Below, piece after piece: positions 34,313 through 44,100 of a stretch of 45,959 nucleotides of DNA (its first letter is position 1; every line of letters begins with the position of its first letter). The notes under the pieces were generated by a model. It did no database searches and had not been told where the DNA came from. It was given only the letters and a program-made list of their open reading frames with translations. This DNA comes from a bacterium. Lineage in GTDB: Bacteria > Patescibacteriota > Patescibacteriia > JAGPKW01. A program made the translations under genes and the position numbers. The stretch is from NCBI GenBank assembly GCA_021780535.1, contig JAJXYN010000009.1:367923-413881 (forward strand), in the 5' to 3' direction.

Positions 34313-35305
34313 ATGGATATTAGTAAGATTAAAAAATATTTTGTTGATTTTTATAATGATTTTAAGCATGATGAACAAAAAAGAAATAGAGTTTTGATTT
34401 TGTTTTTGATTTTTATTGGAGCATGTTCTGTCGTCCTTGGTTTTTCTAATACTAAGCAGAACATTAAAAAGCCTTTTATTGATGAGAATGCTGATGCGGT
34501 TTCTAGTGTATATGATACATATAATAAATTAAAAGCTCAGGGTAAGATAGTGGATGATACTACTGGTGCTAATACTACCAATACTACCAATACTATTACT
34601 ACTAATAGTACAAACAACACAAACACATCTAATACTAGTGTTCCATATCCTGGCTTTCCATCTAAAACAGTGGATACTGATGGAGATGGTCTTTCTGATT
34701 ATGATGAAGTAAACGTCTTCCACACATCTCCATTTTTAGCTGATAGTAATAGTGATGGTATTAATGATTATGACTCTATTAAAAGAGGTATAGATCCAAA
34801 TGCTATCAATGCTAATTCAAATACTATTACTAATACTCCTACTACAAATACTACTACTAATAACAATAGCGCAACTACTATTGCGAACACCATTGATCCA
34901 ACCAAGATAGATGTTGCACAAGCCAGAATTGAACTTGCTAAAATAATTCCTGAAAGTTTAAAACCAATGCTTGCCAATATGACCGATGATCAAATAAAAT
35001 CTCTTATGTCTCAATTATATTCAGGTACAGTTACTCCTAATAATACTTCTACAAATGTGGTATCAACTAATAATGCTACTACTAATACTAATACGACGAA
35101 TAATACAAATATTAATACAATTACTGATTATAAATCCGTGTTAAAATCTAAATTGCCGCAATTTACTGTTGCTCAAATATCAACTATAAAAGCAATGAAT
35201 GAAATTGATATTAAAAAATTGTTGTTAGATTCTAATGTTGCAGATGAATCTTTGCTTTCCCAATTTAAAACAGGGGAATTAAAAAGTACGGTTTTGGGAG
35301 AATAG
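34313..35305 (+). CDS. Membrane-anchored thrombospondin type-3 repeat protein
   Basis: This 330-residue protein has a basic N-terminus and one transmembrane helix (about 26-44), then an extracellular part. A Thr/Asn-rich linker (about 84-112) leads to two calcium-binding TSP3 loops, DTDGDGLSDYDE and DSNSDGINDYDS (about 122-160). More TN-rich linkers and two short helical segments (ARIELAKIIPESLKPMLANMTDDQIK and LPQFTVAQISTIKAMNEID) follow. TSP3 repeats bind Ca2+ and are common in CPR surface proteins. It stands before the two large secreted genes and may belong to the same assembly. A terminator follows it, so it is probably a separate transcript. Confidence 0.85.
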   Translation: MDISKIKKYFVDFYNDFKHDEQKRNRVLILFLIFIGACSVVLGFSNTKQNIKKPFIDENADAVSSVYDTYNKLKAQGKIVDDTTGANTTNTTNTITTNSTNNTNTSNTSVPYPGFPSKTVDTDGDGLSDYDEVNVFHTSPFLADSNSDGINDYDSIKRGIDPNAINANSNTITNTPTTNTTTNNNSATTIANTIDPTKIDVAQARIELAKIIPESLKPMLANMTDDQIKSLMSQLYSGTVTPNNTSTNVVSTNNATTNTNTTNNTNINTITDYKSVLKSKLPQFTVAQISTIKAMNEIDIKKLLLDSNVADESLLSQFKTGELKSTVLGE

Positions 35306-35334
35306 ATGAATTTAACGATGAATAATGAATAATG

Positions 35335-35371
35335 AATAATGAGTTACTTTTATGTGGCTCATTATTTTTTA
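35335..35371 (+). terminator. Terminator after the TSP3 gene
   Basis: AATAATGAGTTAC pairs with GTGGCTCATTATT around TTTTAT, followed by T6. Tandem AATAATG repeats lead into it. Confidence 0.8.
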
Positions 35372-35461
35372 ATATTTAATTGATATATTTATTAATTAAA
35401 TATTTTTTAACTTTTGAATTATTTACAAATGTTTTTTCCACAGTAATTATTATTAATTTTA

Positions 35462-35470
35462 TGATATAAT
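35462..35470 (+). promoter_or_regulatory. Extended -10 promoter of the secreted-protein operon
   Basis: TGA-TATAAT at 35462-35470, with no good -35. It would start RNA near 35477, upstream of the frameshifted gene and the giant gene. Confidence 0.5.
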
Positions 35471-35504
35471 TTAGTCAAATGTTAATTTTTATACTCCTAC
35501 AAAA

Positions 35505-36347
35505 ATGTCCCAAAAAATAAACAAAAAAGGTTTACTAAAAAGAAAATTTATTTCTGGTTTTCTTTTAATTTCTTTTGTATTTTCTCAGATTTTAATTCCA
35601 ACAAAGCAAGTTGAAGCTTTGGATATTAATCAAATGATTGCAAATATAATGAGTGTCACAAAAGGAATAAGTGATGCAATAGAGAAAGTAGGAGGTGGGG
35701 TTCTTAAGGCTGGTGTTGCTACAGCTCTTAATACTTTTGCTCAAAACTTGGCCACAAGTACAGTGACTGGTATGGCTACTGGTAATTGGGGCTCTCAACC
35801 TTTATTCTTTCAGTTTCCATTAGAAGATATGTTAAAACAAGTGGCAGATCAAGCTACTGGGGATTTTCTTGATAAAATCGTAGCACAAACAGGATTTGAT
35901 GTGTGTAAACCTATTGATGCTGACTTAAATTGGAAATTTAAGCTTCTTTTAAATATTGTGGCTTCGCCTACGCAAGAAACTATTACACCACCAACATGTA
36001 CTCTTTCTAAATTTGTTGATGCTGTTAATCAAAGTTTTGAAAATATTTCTACAACTTTAAGAAAGACTTTTGCGGCTGATTGTTTTGATGAATTTAAACC
36101 AGTTTCTATTGCTGGTATATCAACTTCTGATATTAATAATAATAATTCTGGTTTGAGTAATAATATTTCGTCTAGTGTAAATAGTGCTGCAGATAATGTT
36201 ATAGATTCTGTTTATACTGCTGGCGGTGCTTTTGCTAGTTTTACATATGAAGGATTAAAAGATTATTATTTATATAATGTTGCTTCTTTAACTAGCCCTG
36301 CAAAAGCAGAAGCTTCTTATTTTTCAAAAAAAAGCAATTTATTATAA
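35505..36347 (+). CDS. Secreted protein, segment 1 of 3 (frameshifted gene)
   Basis: The N-terminal 280 residues of what I read as one 855-residue protein spanning 35505-38072. A classical signal peptide (basic start, hydrophobic FISGFLLISFVFSQILIP, cleavage near VEA-LD at residue 37) is followed by a helical region (IMSVTKGISDAIEKVGGGVLKAG) and scattered Cys. It leaves frame at an A8 run (36326-36333). Reading the next frame from there gives KKAIYYKQQNINPKCTS, which runs without a stop into segment 2. The product family is not recognised. Export to the surface is the only supported inference. Confidence 0.75.
   Translation: MSQKINKKGLLKRKFISGFLLISFVFSQILIPTKQVEALDINQMIANIMSVTKGISDAIEKVGGGVLKAGVATALNTFAQNLATSTVTGMATGNWGSQPLFFQFPLEDMLKQVADQATGDFLDKIVAQTGFDVCKPIDADLNWKFKLLLNIVASPTQETITPPTCTLSKFVDAVNQSFENISTTLRKTFAADCFDEFKPVSIAGISTSDINNNNSGLSNNISSSVNSAADNVIDSVYTAGGAFASFTYEGLKDYYLYNVASLTSPAKAEASYFSKKSNLL
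36326..36333 (+). other. A8 run, frameshift point 1
   Basis: One base fewer (A7) would join segments 1 and 2 in frame. Confidence 0.65.
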
Positions 36348-36474
36348 ACAACAAAATATAAATCCGAAATGCACTTCTTATGCAGCTACTACTTGTGATG
36401 AATATGATATAACAACAACTACTGATAGCAACGGAGTTCAAACAACAACAAGGGGTGATTGTAAAGCTGGACAT

Positions 36475-37533
36475 ATGGTTCCTGGATCTTATCTTTGCAA
36501 AACAACAGAAGAACCAAATGCTAATAAAACAACTAACTGTGTTACAGATGCCTTAAATACTGTAACTCTTGATGTTGTTGGAACTTCCGCGGCTATTAAT
36601 CAAGGTAATTGTATTTCATATACGTTGCCAGATAAAACTTCTACTGGAGCTTATGTTGCTGATATTACTAAACAAAAAAAGTTTTTAACTCAGTATAAGA
36701 GTTGTTTTCTGACAAAAATGGCATCAACATTTAAAGGATTAATTGAAACCGGAACATTACCAAAACAAGAAATCCAAGCTCAAAAAGCTAAGCAGGATTG
36801 TGCTAGTATTGTTGATTCATTAATAACTTATAGTAATGATGGTGGTAATAAAAATGCGGCAGAATTCTATGGTGCTTATGATGTAGAATTTAAAAATAAT
36901 TTTTGGGATAAGGGTTTAGTATTAGGTAAGGATAATCCAGATTTATATAAAAAAGTTATAAGAGCTGCATTACTTTCTAAAACTGCTGGAATGTATAATG
37001 CTAATGGATTAATGTTTTCTGGATATTTGAAATCTCATATGAGTCTTTTTGGCCCATTTGAACAAGCTCTTGTTAATTGCTCTAGTGTTAGTAATAGTAA
37101 TTCTGGTTCACTTATTTCTATGCAGTGTGGATCTGAAAAAGATAGTAATAATGATGGAGTAATAGATTCTAATGATACAAACTTATCTCAAACAACGACT
37201 GCAAGTAATTTTTATAGTCCTTTTATTGGTTTAATGATTAAGAGTTTGCCATCAGATTCTTCTGGTACTATTTTTGTGGATGATATAAATAATCCAACTA
37301 CTCTTTATATTAATGAAGATGGTGGATTATGGTTTAGTTTAATAACAAATGGCAATTTAACTGATGATAATTCTAAAATTTTAAATATTAGAGATGATTT
37401 GATTAATGTTTGTGAGTTTAATGCTCAAAATCAAGTTGCTGCTATGGGATATGTTCAAACATTAGCTAACCAAGATTATATAGATAAAACAAATGAAAAA
37501 AACTTCTTGATATTCAAAATCAACAAGATATAA
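36475..37533 (+). CDS. Secreted protein, segment 2 of 3 (frameshifted gene)
   Basis: The frame is open from the A8 run at 36326-36333 onward; the ATG at 36475 is probably internal, as nothing before it looks like a leader and the Cys-containing text upstream (KCTSYAATTCDEYD, GDCKAGH) continues the protein. It contains several Cys, a predicted helical stretch near QEIQAQKAKQDCASIVDSLI and a calcium-loop-like DSNNDGVIDSNDT. It ends by frameshift at an A7 run (37496-37502), where one more A would lead straight into segment 3. No known family was recognised. Confidence 0.65.
   Translation: MVPGSYLCKTTEEPNANKTTNCVTDALNTVTLDVVGTSAAINQGNCISYTLPDKTSTGAYVADITKQKKFLTQYKSCFLTKMASTFKGLIETGTLPKQEIQAQKAKQDCASIVDSLITYSNDGGNKNAAEFYGAYDVEFKNNFWDKGLVLGKDNPDLYKKVIRAALLSKTAGMYNANGLMFSGYLKSHMSLFGPFEQALVNCSSVSNSNSGSLISMQCGSEKDSNNDGVIDSNDTNLSQTTTASNFYSPFIGLMIKSLPSDSSGTIFVDDINNPTTLYINEDGGLWFSLITNGNLTDDNSKILNIRDDLINVCEFNAQNQVAAMGYVQTLANQDYIDKTNEKNFLIFKINKI
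37496..37502 (+). other. A7 run, frameshift point 2
   Basis: One base more (A8) would join segments 2 and 3 in frame. The change is opposite to the one at 36326-36333, so the whole 35505-38072 span is a multiple of three. Confidence 0.65.
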
Positions 37534-37610
37534 TTAAAGCTGATGTTGCTAAGAGTGATGTTAAACCTGTTAGTGAGCCTATTAGTCATGAAATAAAATC
37601 TACTCCTGGT

Positions 37611-38072
37611 ATGGTTACATTTAATCTTGAAGAGGCTTTGGGTTCTGGCAAACAAATGTTACAACCTACTGGAGATTTATTTATAGATCCTATTAAACTT
37701 TTTGTTACAACTCTTCTTAGTGAGGGTTCAAAAAAACTTATGCAAGGTTTATTTTCTAGAGCATTCCCAACTACTGGCGTTGATCAAGACCTTTCTGCTT
37801 TAAATGGAATACAAACAGCTCCTGATGTAACTAATACCTCAACTACTTCTTCTGATACTGGTAACACTTCTTCTACTTCTTCCGGAACTGGTAATGGACA
37901 AACAACTACAAATCTTTGTACTGTACCTGGGCCTTTGAATGTTGGAGATGTTTGTATTGTTGACGGTAAATTTAATAATGGAGCTTGTAAAACATGTTAC
38001 TGTGAGTCTAAAGTTGGTATAACTAATGCTGCTGGAATTACTACATATGGAACGTGTCAACAAAAACAATAA
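37611..38072 (+). CDS. Secreted protein, segment 3 of 3 (frameshifted gene)
   Basis: The frame is open from the A7 run at 37496-37502 (KLLDIQNQQDIIKADVAKSD), so the ATG at 37611 is probably internal. A helical part (LFVTTLLSEGSKKLMQGLFSRAF) is followed by a Thr/Ser-rich linker and a Cys-rich C-terminal module: LCTVPGPLNVGDVCIVDG, then CKTCYCES and YGTCQQ. It ends 18 bases before the giant gene, which argues for one operon. Confidence 0.65.
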   Translation: MVTFNLEEALGSGKQMLQPTGDLFIDPIKLFVTTLLSEGSKKLMQGLFSRAFPTTGVDQDLSALNGIQTAPDVTNTSTTSSDTGNTSSTSSGTGNGQTTTNLCTVPGPLNVGDVCIVDGKFNNGACKTCYCESKVGITNAAGITTYGTCQQKQ

Positions 38073-38083
38073 ATAATAAAATT

Positions 38084-38115
38084 ATAAAATATGAGAATAT
38101 TAAAATATGAGAATA
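38084..38115 (+). repeat. 16-bp tandem repeat at the giant gene's start
   Basis: Two copies of AAAATATGAGAATATT, each containing an ATG. Only the first ATG (38091) is in frame. The repeat seems to have created the start region. Confidence 0.7.
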
Positions 38116-41100
38116 TTAAAATATTGAAAAAAATGTTTTTCATTTTTGTATTTTTATATTCTTTGTTTGGTTTTAATTATTCTAGTGCTGATAGTATAAA
38201 ACCTTATTCAACACCATCTTCATGCTCTAGAGATTCAGAATGCGCTTCTATTTATGGTAGTGGTTCTTGTTGTATGGCTGATATATATTCTAATACATCG
38301 TTATTTAATTATTACGTTTGTATTTCTACTTCAAAAACAGTATCTTCTTGTTCTATGTACACTGGATCGGTTTCTAACAAATGTTGGCCAGACATTGTTT
38401 GCTCTAATGGTTTAGATTATGCTGTTGCTGGGATTGTTCCAATAAATGGATCTTGTGGGCCTGTTGTTGGTTTTGCTTCTTTGGTTGGTACTTCTATGGG
38501 AGTTTTAAATGATACTCGTATAACTACTAGTAATAAAAATAGTCAATTTTGTTCTACTGGGACAATGTCTTCTTCGGATCCAAAATTAAATACTGCTACA
38601 AAAATGTGGACATGGACATGTTCTGGTCAAAATAGTGGATCTAATGCTACTTGTTCTGTAAATTATTCAAGTGTCCCTAACTTACAAATAAATGGTGTTT
38701 GTCATGTTTATAGTTCTCCACTTATGGCTGAACCAACGGATCTTTGTGTATCTGGTGTTTCTGGAACTGTTGTTTTGAATGATGGTGTTTTTTCTTGGAC
38801 CTGCTCTGGTCAAAATGGTGGGGGTAGTGTTAGTTGTTCTGCTGATGCTAAAGCTACACCAATAATTGTTACACCGGAAGTAGATCCTTTTGCTACTTTA
38901 GTTAATGACCCATTAGTAAAACCAGCTACAAAAGATCAAACCGTTCAAACTGAAATTGTATCTTCTTATCCTACTATAGAACAAAAACCTGCAAATATTT
39001 CTAGTTATAGTTTGCTTGAAAAATATTCAACTCCTTGCTCTATTAAATTTGATTCGGAATGTGAAGTTTTAGATCAAAAACTTTTGGATGTTGTAAAGGC
39101 TGGTATGTCTATAAAAGACGCAGTTGATTCTGGAAAATTAAATGGTAATATGATGGTTGCTAGACTTAGTAATGATACTCCTCCAAAAGAACTTGATAAT
39201 TATAAGACGGGACTTACTTTAACTAACATACAAAAGCTTAGAAAGGCTAGAGTTTTTCCTGTTGGTATGGAATTAGCCGCTATGTGTATTACTGGACAAA
39301 TTCCTTGTTCAGATGGTTATATTTATAATGGCAATAGTACTGATACTGCTGATTGTCCTGATAAATCTGTGGCTTGTCATAAGGCAAGAATGAGCGATAT
39401 TACTTTAACTAGAATATTGACTGGATATTCTATCTGCGATCCTTTTGCTACTGGGTATAGTTCTAAAAATGATCCTTTTTGTCATTTGGTAAACCCTAAT
39501 TGGATATTAAAAGATCCAAAATATATGTGTGAGTCTGGTGTTAAAAATGGATCACTTCTTTATGTAACAGATCAGCAATCCCAATCTAATATTAGATATG
39601 AATCATGTCCAGATGTTTCTACTTGTTTAACCGAAAAAGATAATGGTGAATGTAATGCTTATGGATATTGTTTGAGAGAAAAAAATATTTGGAGATTTGA
39701 TTTGTCTGCAGATTCTTGTTTTAGTCAAAATGTTGGTTGTGCAAAATATACTTATGCTATGGGGGGCTCTACTACTACTCTTGGTTTTATTGCTGATACT
39801 ACTGATAAATCTGTTTGCGACCAGAGTAATAGTGGTTGTAGATCATATAGTTTGGTTAAAACTGGTTCTGCTTCTACTGATTGGAGTCATGATGATTCCG
39901 CTAAAATATTTTTAAATAACAAAATAACACCTTGTGATTCTTCTCAAGAGGGTTGTACGGCTTTTATAAGGAGAGATACTGCTAATTTGATTAAGAATTC
40001 AAGTTTTGAAGAATATAATCTTTCAGCAGATTTAACTACTAAACAAGCTTTGCTTTGGATACCTCATAATGATAAGCCATTATCTGATAGTGTTGATTTA
40101 GAAAGTACCGGGGATAATGCCCCTGTTTATGATGGCTCTAACTCTCTTGTAATGAAAAGACTGTCTTCTTCTGATGAAACTTCTTATGTTGGTTATAGTT
40201 TAAATAAAGATTATTTTATTGATGTTGAGCCAAATAAAACATATACTTTAAGCTATTATGTTTTAGGTTATAATACTAATTTCCCTGCGGATAGTATTTC
40301 TAAATATTCACAAGGAGCTTTTGTTAATGTTAAGGAATATGATCAATCTAAAAATTTAATAACTAAACAAGTTTGTACAAGCGGGGATGATACACTTTTA
40401 GGATCTGTTTGTAATTCTAATACTGATTGTATTGAAACTAATAACCCTAATAATAAAATCGGAGTTTGTGATTCTTCTTCTGCAAATAATATTATTGATA
40501 TAGATGCTTTGAGATATGTTAATACTTTTATGTCTCCTACATGGACAAGAAAAACAGTTTCTTTTAAGACTGGTCTTGATACTTATTATTTAGATATACT
40601 TCCTGTTTTGTCTAGAGTAAAAGCTGTAACGGATGATAATCCTGTGACTGCTGTTTTTGATGCTATTCAATTACAAGAGGGAAGTGTTGCTACTACATAT
40701 GCTTTATATGAAAATTCTAAGGTTAATTATTTAAAAAAAGCACCGGATTATGCTAATTGTTATTCTTCATCTTCTGATAAAGACAAAATATTTTGTAGTA
40801 ATTTTATAAAATCTTGTGATAAAAAAGATGTTGGCTGTAGAAAATATGAAAAGAAGGATAATTCTGATTATTGGTTGCCTGGTAAGCCGAATGAAGAAAA
40901 TTATTGTACGGCAGAATGTAAGGGTTATCAATTATATAAAGAATCTGGTCCTTCTTATGATCCTGCTATTGGATCTACTTTTCAATCTCTTATAGCTACA
41001 ACTGCTAAACCTTGTTCTTCTTCTGAAGCTGGCTGTTCTCAATATAAGAATTTATCTACTGGAGGGGATGAATATTTTTCTTCTATAAGGACTTGTGTTA

Positions 41101-44100
41101 AAGAAACAGATGATATAGGCACTTGTAAAAATGATGATTCTTTTAAGGGTAATATTTGTAAGTCTGATGCTGATTGTGGTGCTATTGTTGGTTCTTGTAG
41201 TAAAGCAACAGCTCAATATACTGATTATTTTACATATACTGGATCAGAAACTTCTGGATATAAGTTGAATGTTTATAGATTGCTTAGAACAAAAGCATGT
41301 AGTAATGATAAAACGGTGAAATGTTCCGTTGATTCTGATTGTGGTTCTGGAACATGTAGCTATTATGATGATGTTTATGATCCTGCTACTGTAGCTTCTA
41401 GTTCTTTTAATGCTTGTAATGCTGAGGCATATAAAAAACAAGATCATGACCCTGATTGTAGAGAATTTCATGGTCCTAGTGATGCTAGTTCTGCTTCTGG
41501 TGCAGCAACTGGTAACTATGTTCTTTACTATGCAAATATGAGTGAAGTTATTTATGTTTCAGATACAGATTGTTCTTATTATTCTATCGTGCCATATCAA
41601 AGTGTTGTTTCTCAATCTAAATGTGATTCTATATCTTACTTAACTACAGGTTTGAGATATAATACTTCTACTAATACTTGTAATATAGGTATATATATTC
41701 CAGAATCTGTAACGTGTTCTAGTGATGTTTTGAATTGTAGAGAATATAATGGTACTTCTATATCGTCAGAAACATTATTTACTGATGGTTTTGAAGATGG
41801 TGCAGATGGTTGGAAGAATAGTGCAGGAAATGCTCCTACAATATCAACTGAATCTATTTTCGTTAATGAACATTCTGCTAAAATTGCTTATCCTGATTAT
41901 ATAAGTAAGGTTGTTGTTCCTGATATTATTGATCCAAAAGAAAAAGCTCTTTATAAGTTAAGATTGTATGCTAAGAATGATTCTGCAAATGGTACTTTAT
42001 CTTCTGTGGAGCTTAGAGTTGGAGATACTTTTGTTAGTACAAAACAAATTAATAATGATTGGAAATTTATTGGTTTTGATGTTTTCTCATCTTCTAATTT
42101 AACAACTGTTCTTAATAGTATTCAGATTAGTAATAAAGGTTTGGTAAATAATGGTGGAGCTGTTAATTTGTTTGTTGATTATATATCAGTAGAAAAATCA
42201 TCATCTATTTATGTTATTAAAAATTCTTGGACAACTCCTGTAAGTTGCGATAATGATATAAGTAATCCTACTGGTGCTTGTAATGCTGAAGGTGTTGCTA
42301 ATGGTTTTTGTACTATGGTTCCAAATAAAGTTTGTTTAACTGGAACTAATGTTGGAGCTGTTTGTACTGATGCTACTGTTGCTGCTGATTGTGGAGATGT
42401 AACGGATACTTGTACTTATGCTAATAAGGTTTGTAGATGGGGTGATAATAAAAATTCTTCATGTAATAGTGATGATGATTGTTACAATAACCCTACTGAT
42501 CCTGTTAATGTGGCGGTAAAAACCGGTTCTTGTTTCTATACTACTAATGGGTATAGATTAAATTTAGGAAAAATGATTGGTTGTGATGAATATATTGATT
42601 CTTATAGTAATGATGAGTTTTATGTATTTAACGATTTGAATTTGTGTAGTGCTGACAAGATGGGTTGTGAAGCTCTTTATGATACGAAAAATTCAAAAAG
42701 TTATCAAAGTCAAGAATTTAATAAAAACGTAGATTATTCTAGTGTTGTTGCTTATTATACTTTTGATGATAAAAACAATATTGCAAAAAATGATTTTTCA
42801 TCTAATTTAATGACAAATAATAATAATGTTGTTTATGTTAAAGATGGAGTTTCTGCTGGCGCAGCCTTATTTAATGGGACTAATAATATTTCTGAAGTTA
42901 TTAATGATTCATTAAAATCAGTTACTTCTAATGTGTCTATTTATTCTTGGGTTAGACCAAATTCTTTTGGAGGTTCAATAGTTTCTCTTGGAAATTATTA
43001 TAATTTATCTATTCTTCCTGATGGAGAAGTACAATGCGTATTTAATAATGATAATACTCAATTATTAAAATCAGGTTCTAATTATTTGCTAACACTTAAT
43101 AAGTGGCAAAATGTTCTTTGTGTATATGATGGAGATAGAATAAAAATGTATATTAATGGTGAACTTGTTTCTTCTTCTGGAGATGTAACTATGAATTTCA
43201 ATTATGGAACAGATGCAACTTCTTTACTTAAAATTGGTTCTGGACTTGTAGGAAGTATTGATGATTTGAGAATATATAGTAAGTTTTTTGATTCTAAAGC
43301 CGCTTATGATTCTTATAATGATTATAAAGATAATTATACCGTAGGAGCTGATGAACTTGGTTATTATATTATTGATAGTAATTATTCTTGTGATGCTAAA
43401 TATAAGGGTTGTACGGCTGTTGGAAGAAGTGACGATAGATATGATTCTCCTGATTTTGATTATTCAACTGCATATTTTGTTATAGACCCTGATAAATTTA
43501 AATCGTCTGGAAATTATTCAACTACAGGTGTTTATGATGCTACTATGTGTACAGCAGAAGAGGCAGGATGTTATTCTTTCCAAGATTCTAAAGGTGCTAG
43601 TGTTAATTTTAAATTTCCAAAATCGCTTTGTGTTTATAAAACAAATGTTGATGTTGGTGTTTCTGATACAAATACAGGAACCCCAAAACTTCAAACAGGT
43701 TGGTTTAAATATGATGTTAAATCTAAATCTATTTCTGATGAAGGTTGTTATTATGCTGATGTTTTAGGTAGTAATACAGATGCGACTTCTGTAAGTGCTG
43801 CGAAAATAAACCCTGATTCATATAAAATAGTTAAAGCTTCTGATTGTGAATATAGAAAAGATCCTGTTGTAATTAGGAGAACTTTTGAAAGTACCACAAC
43901 TAATGGTGTTACAACTACTACAACAAGACCAAAACAGACTACTTATTATATTTATACTGGAACATGTAGTGATGGTTCTGGTATAAATTGTAGTGATGAT
44001 ACTATGTGTAGTAGTGGATATTGTTTATTAGAAAGAACGAATACTAAATGTGCTTCTACTTCTGGAGATCCTTATTGTAAGCCTTATGGTTATGATGAAA

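Noticed and set aside
38133-38135. Met15 as the true start of the giant protein
   Set aside because: Possible, but the 38091 start gives a basic N-region typical of a signal peptide; the choice does not change the product.
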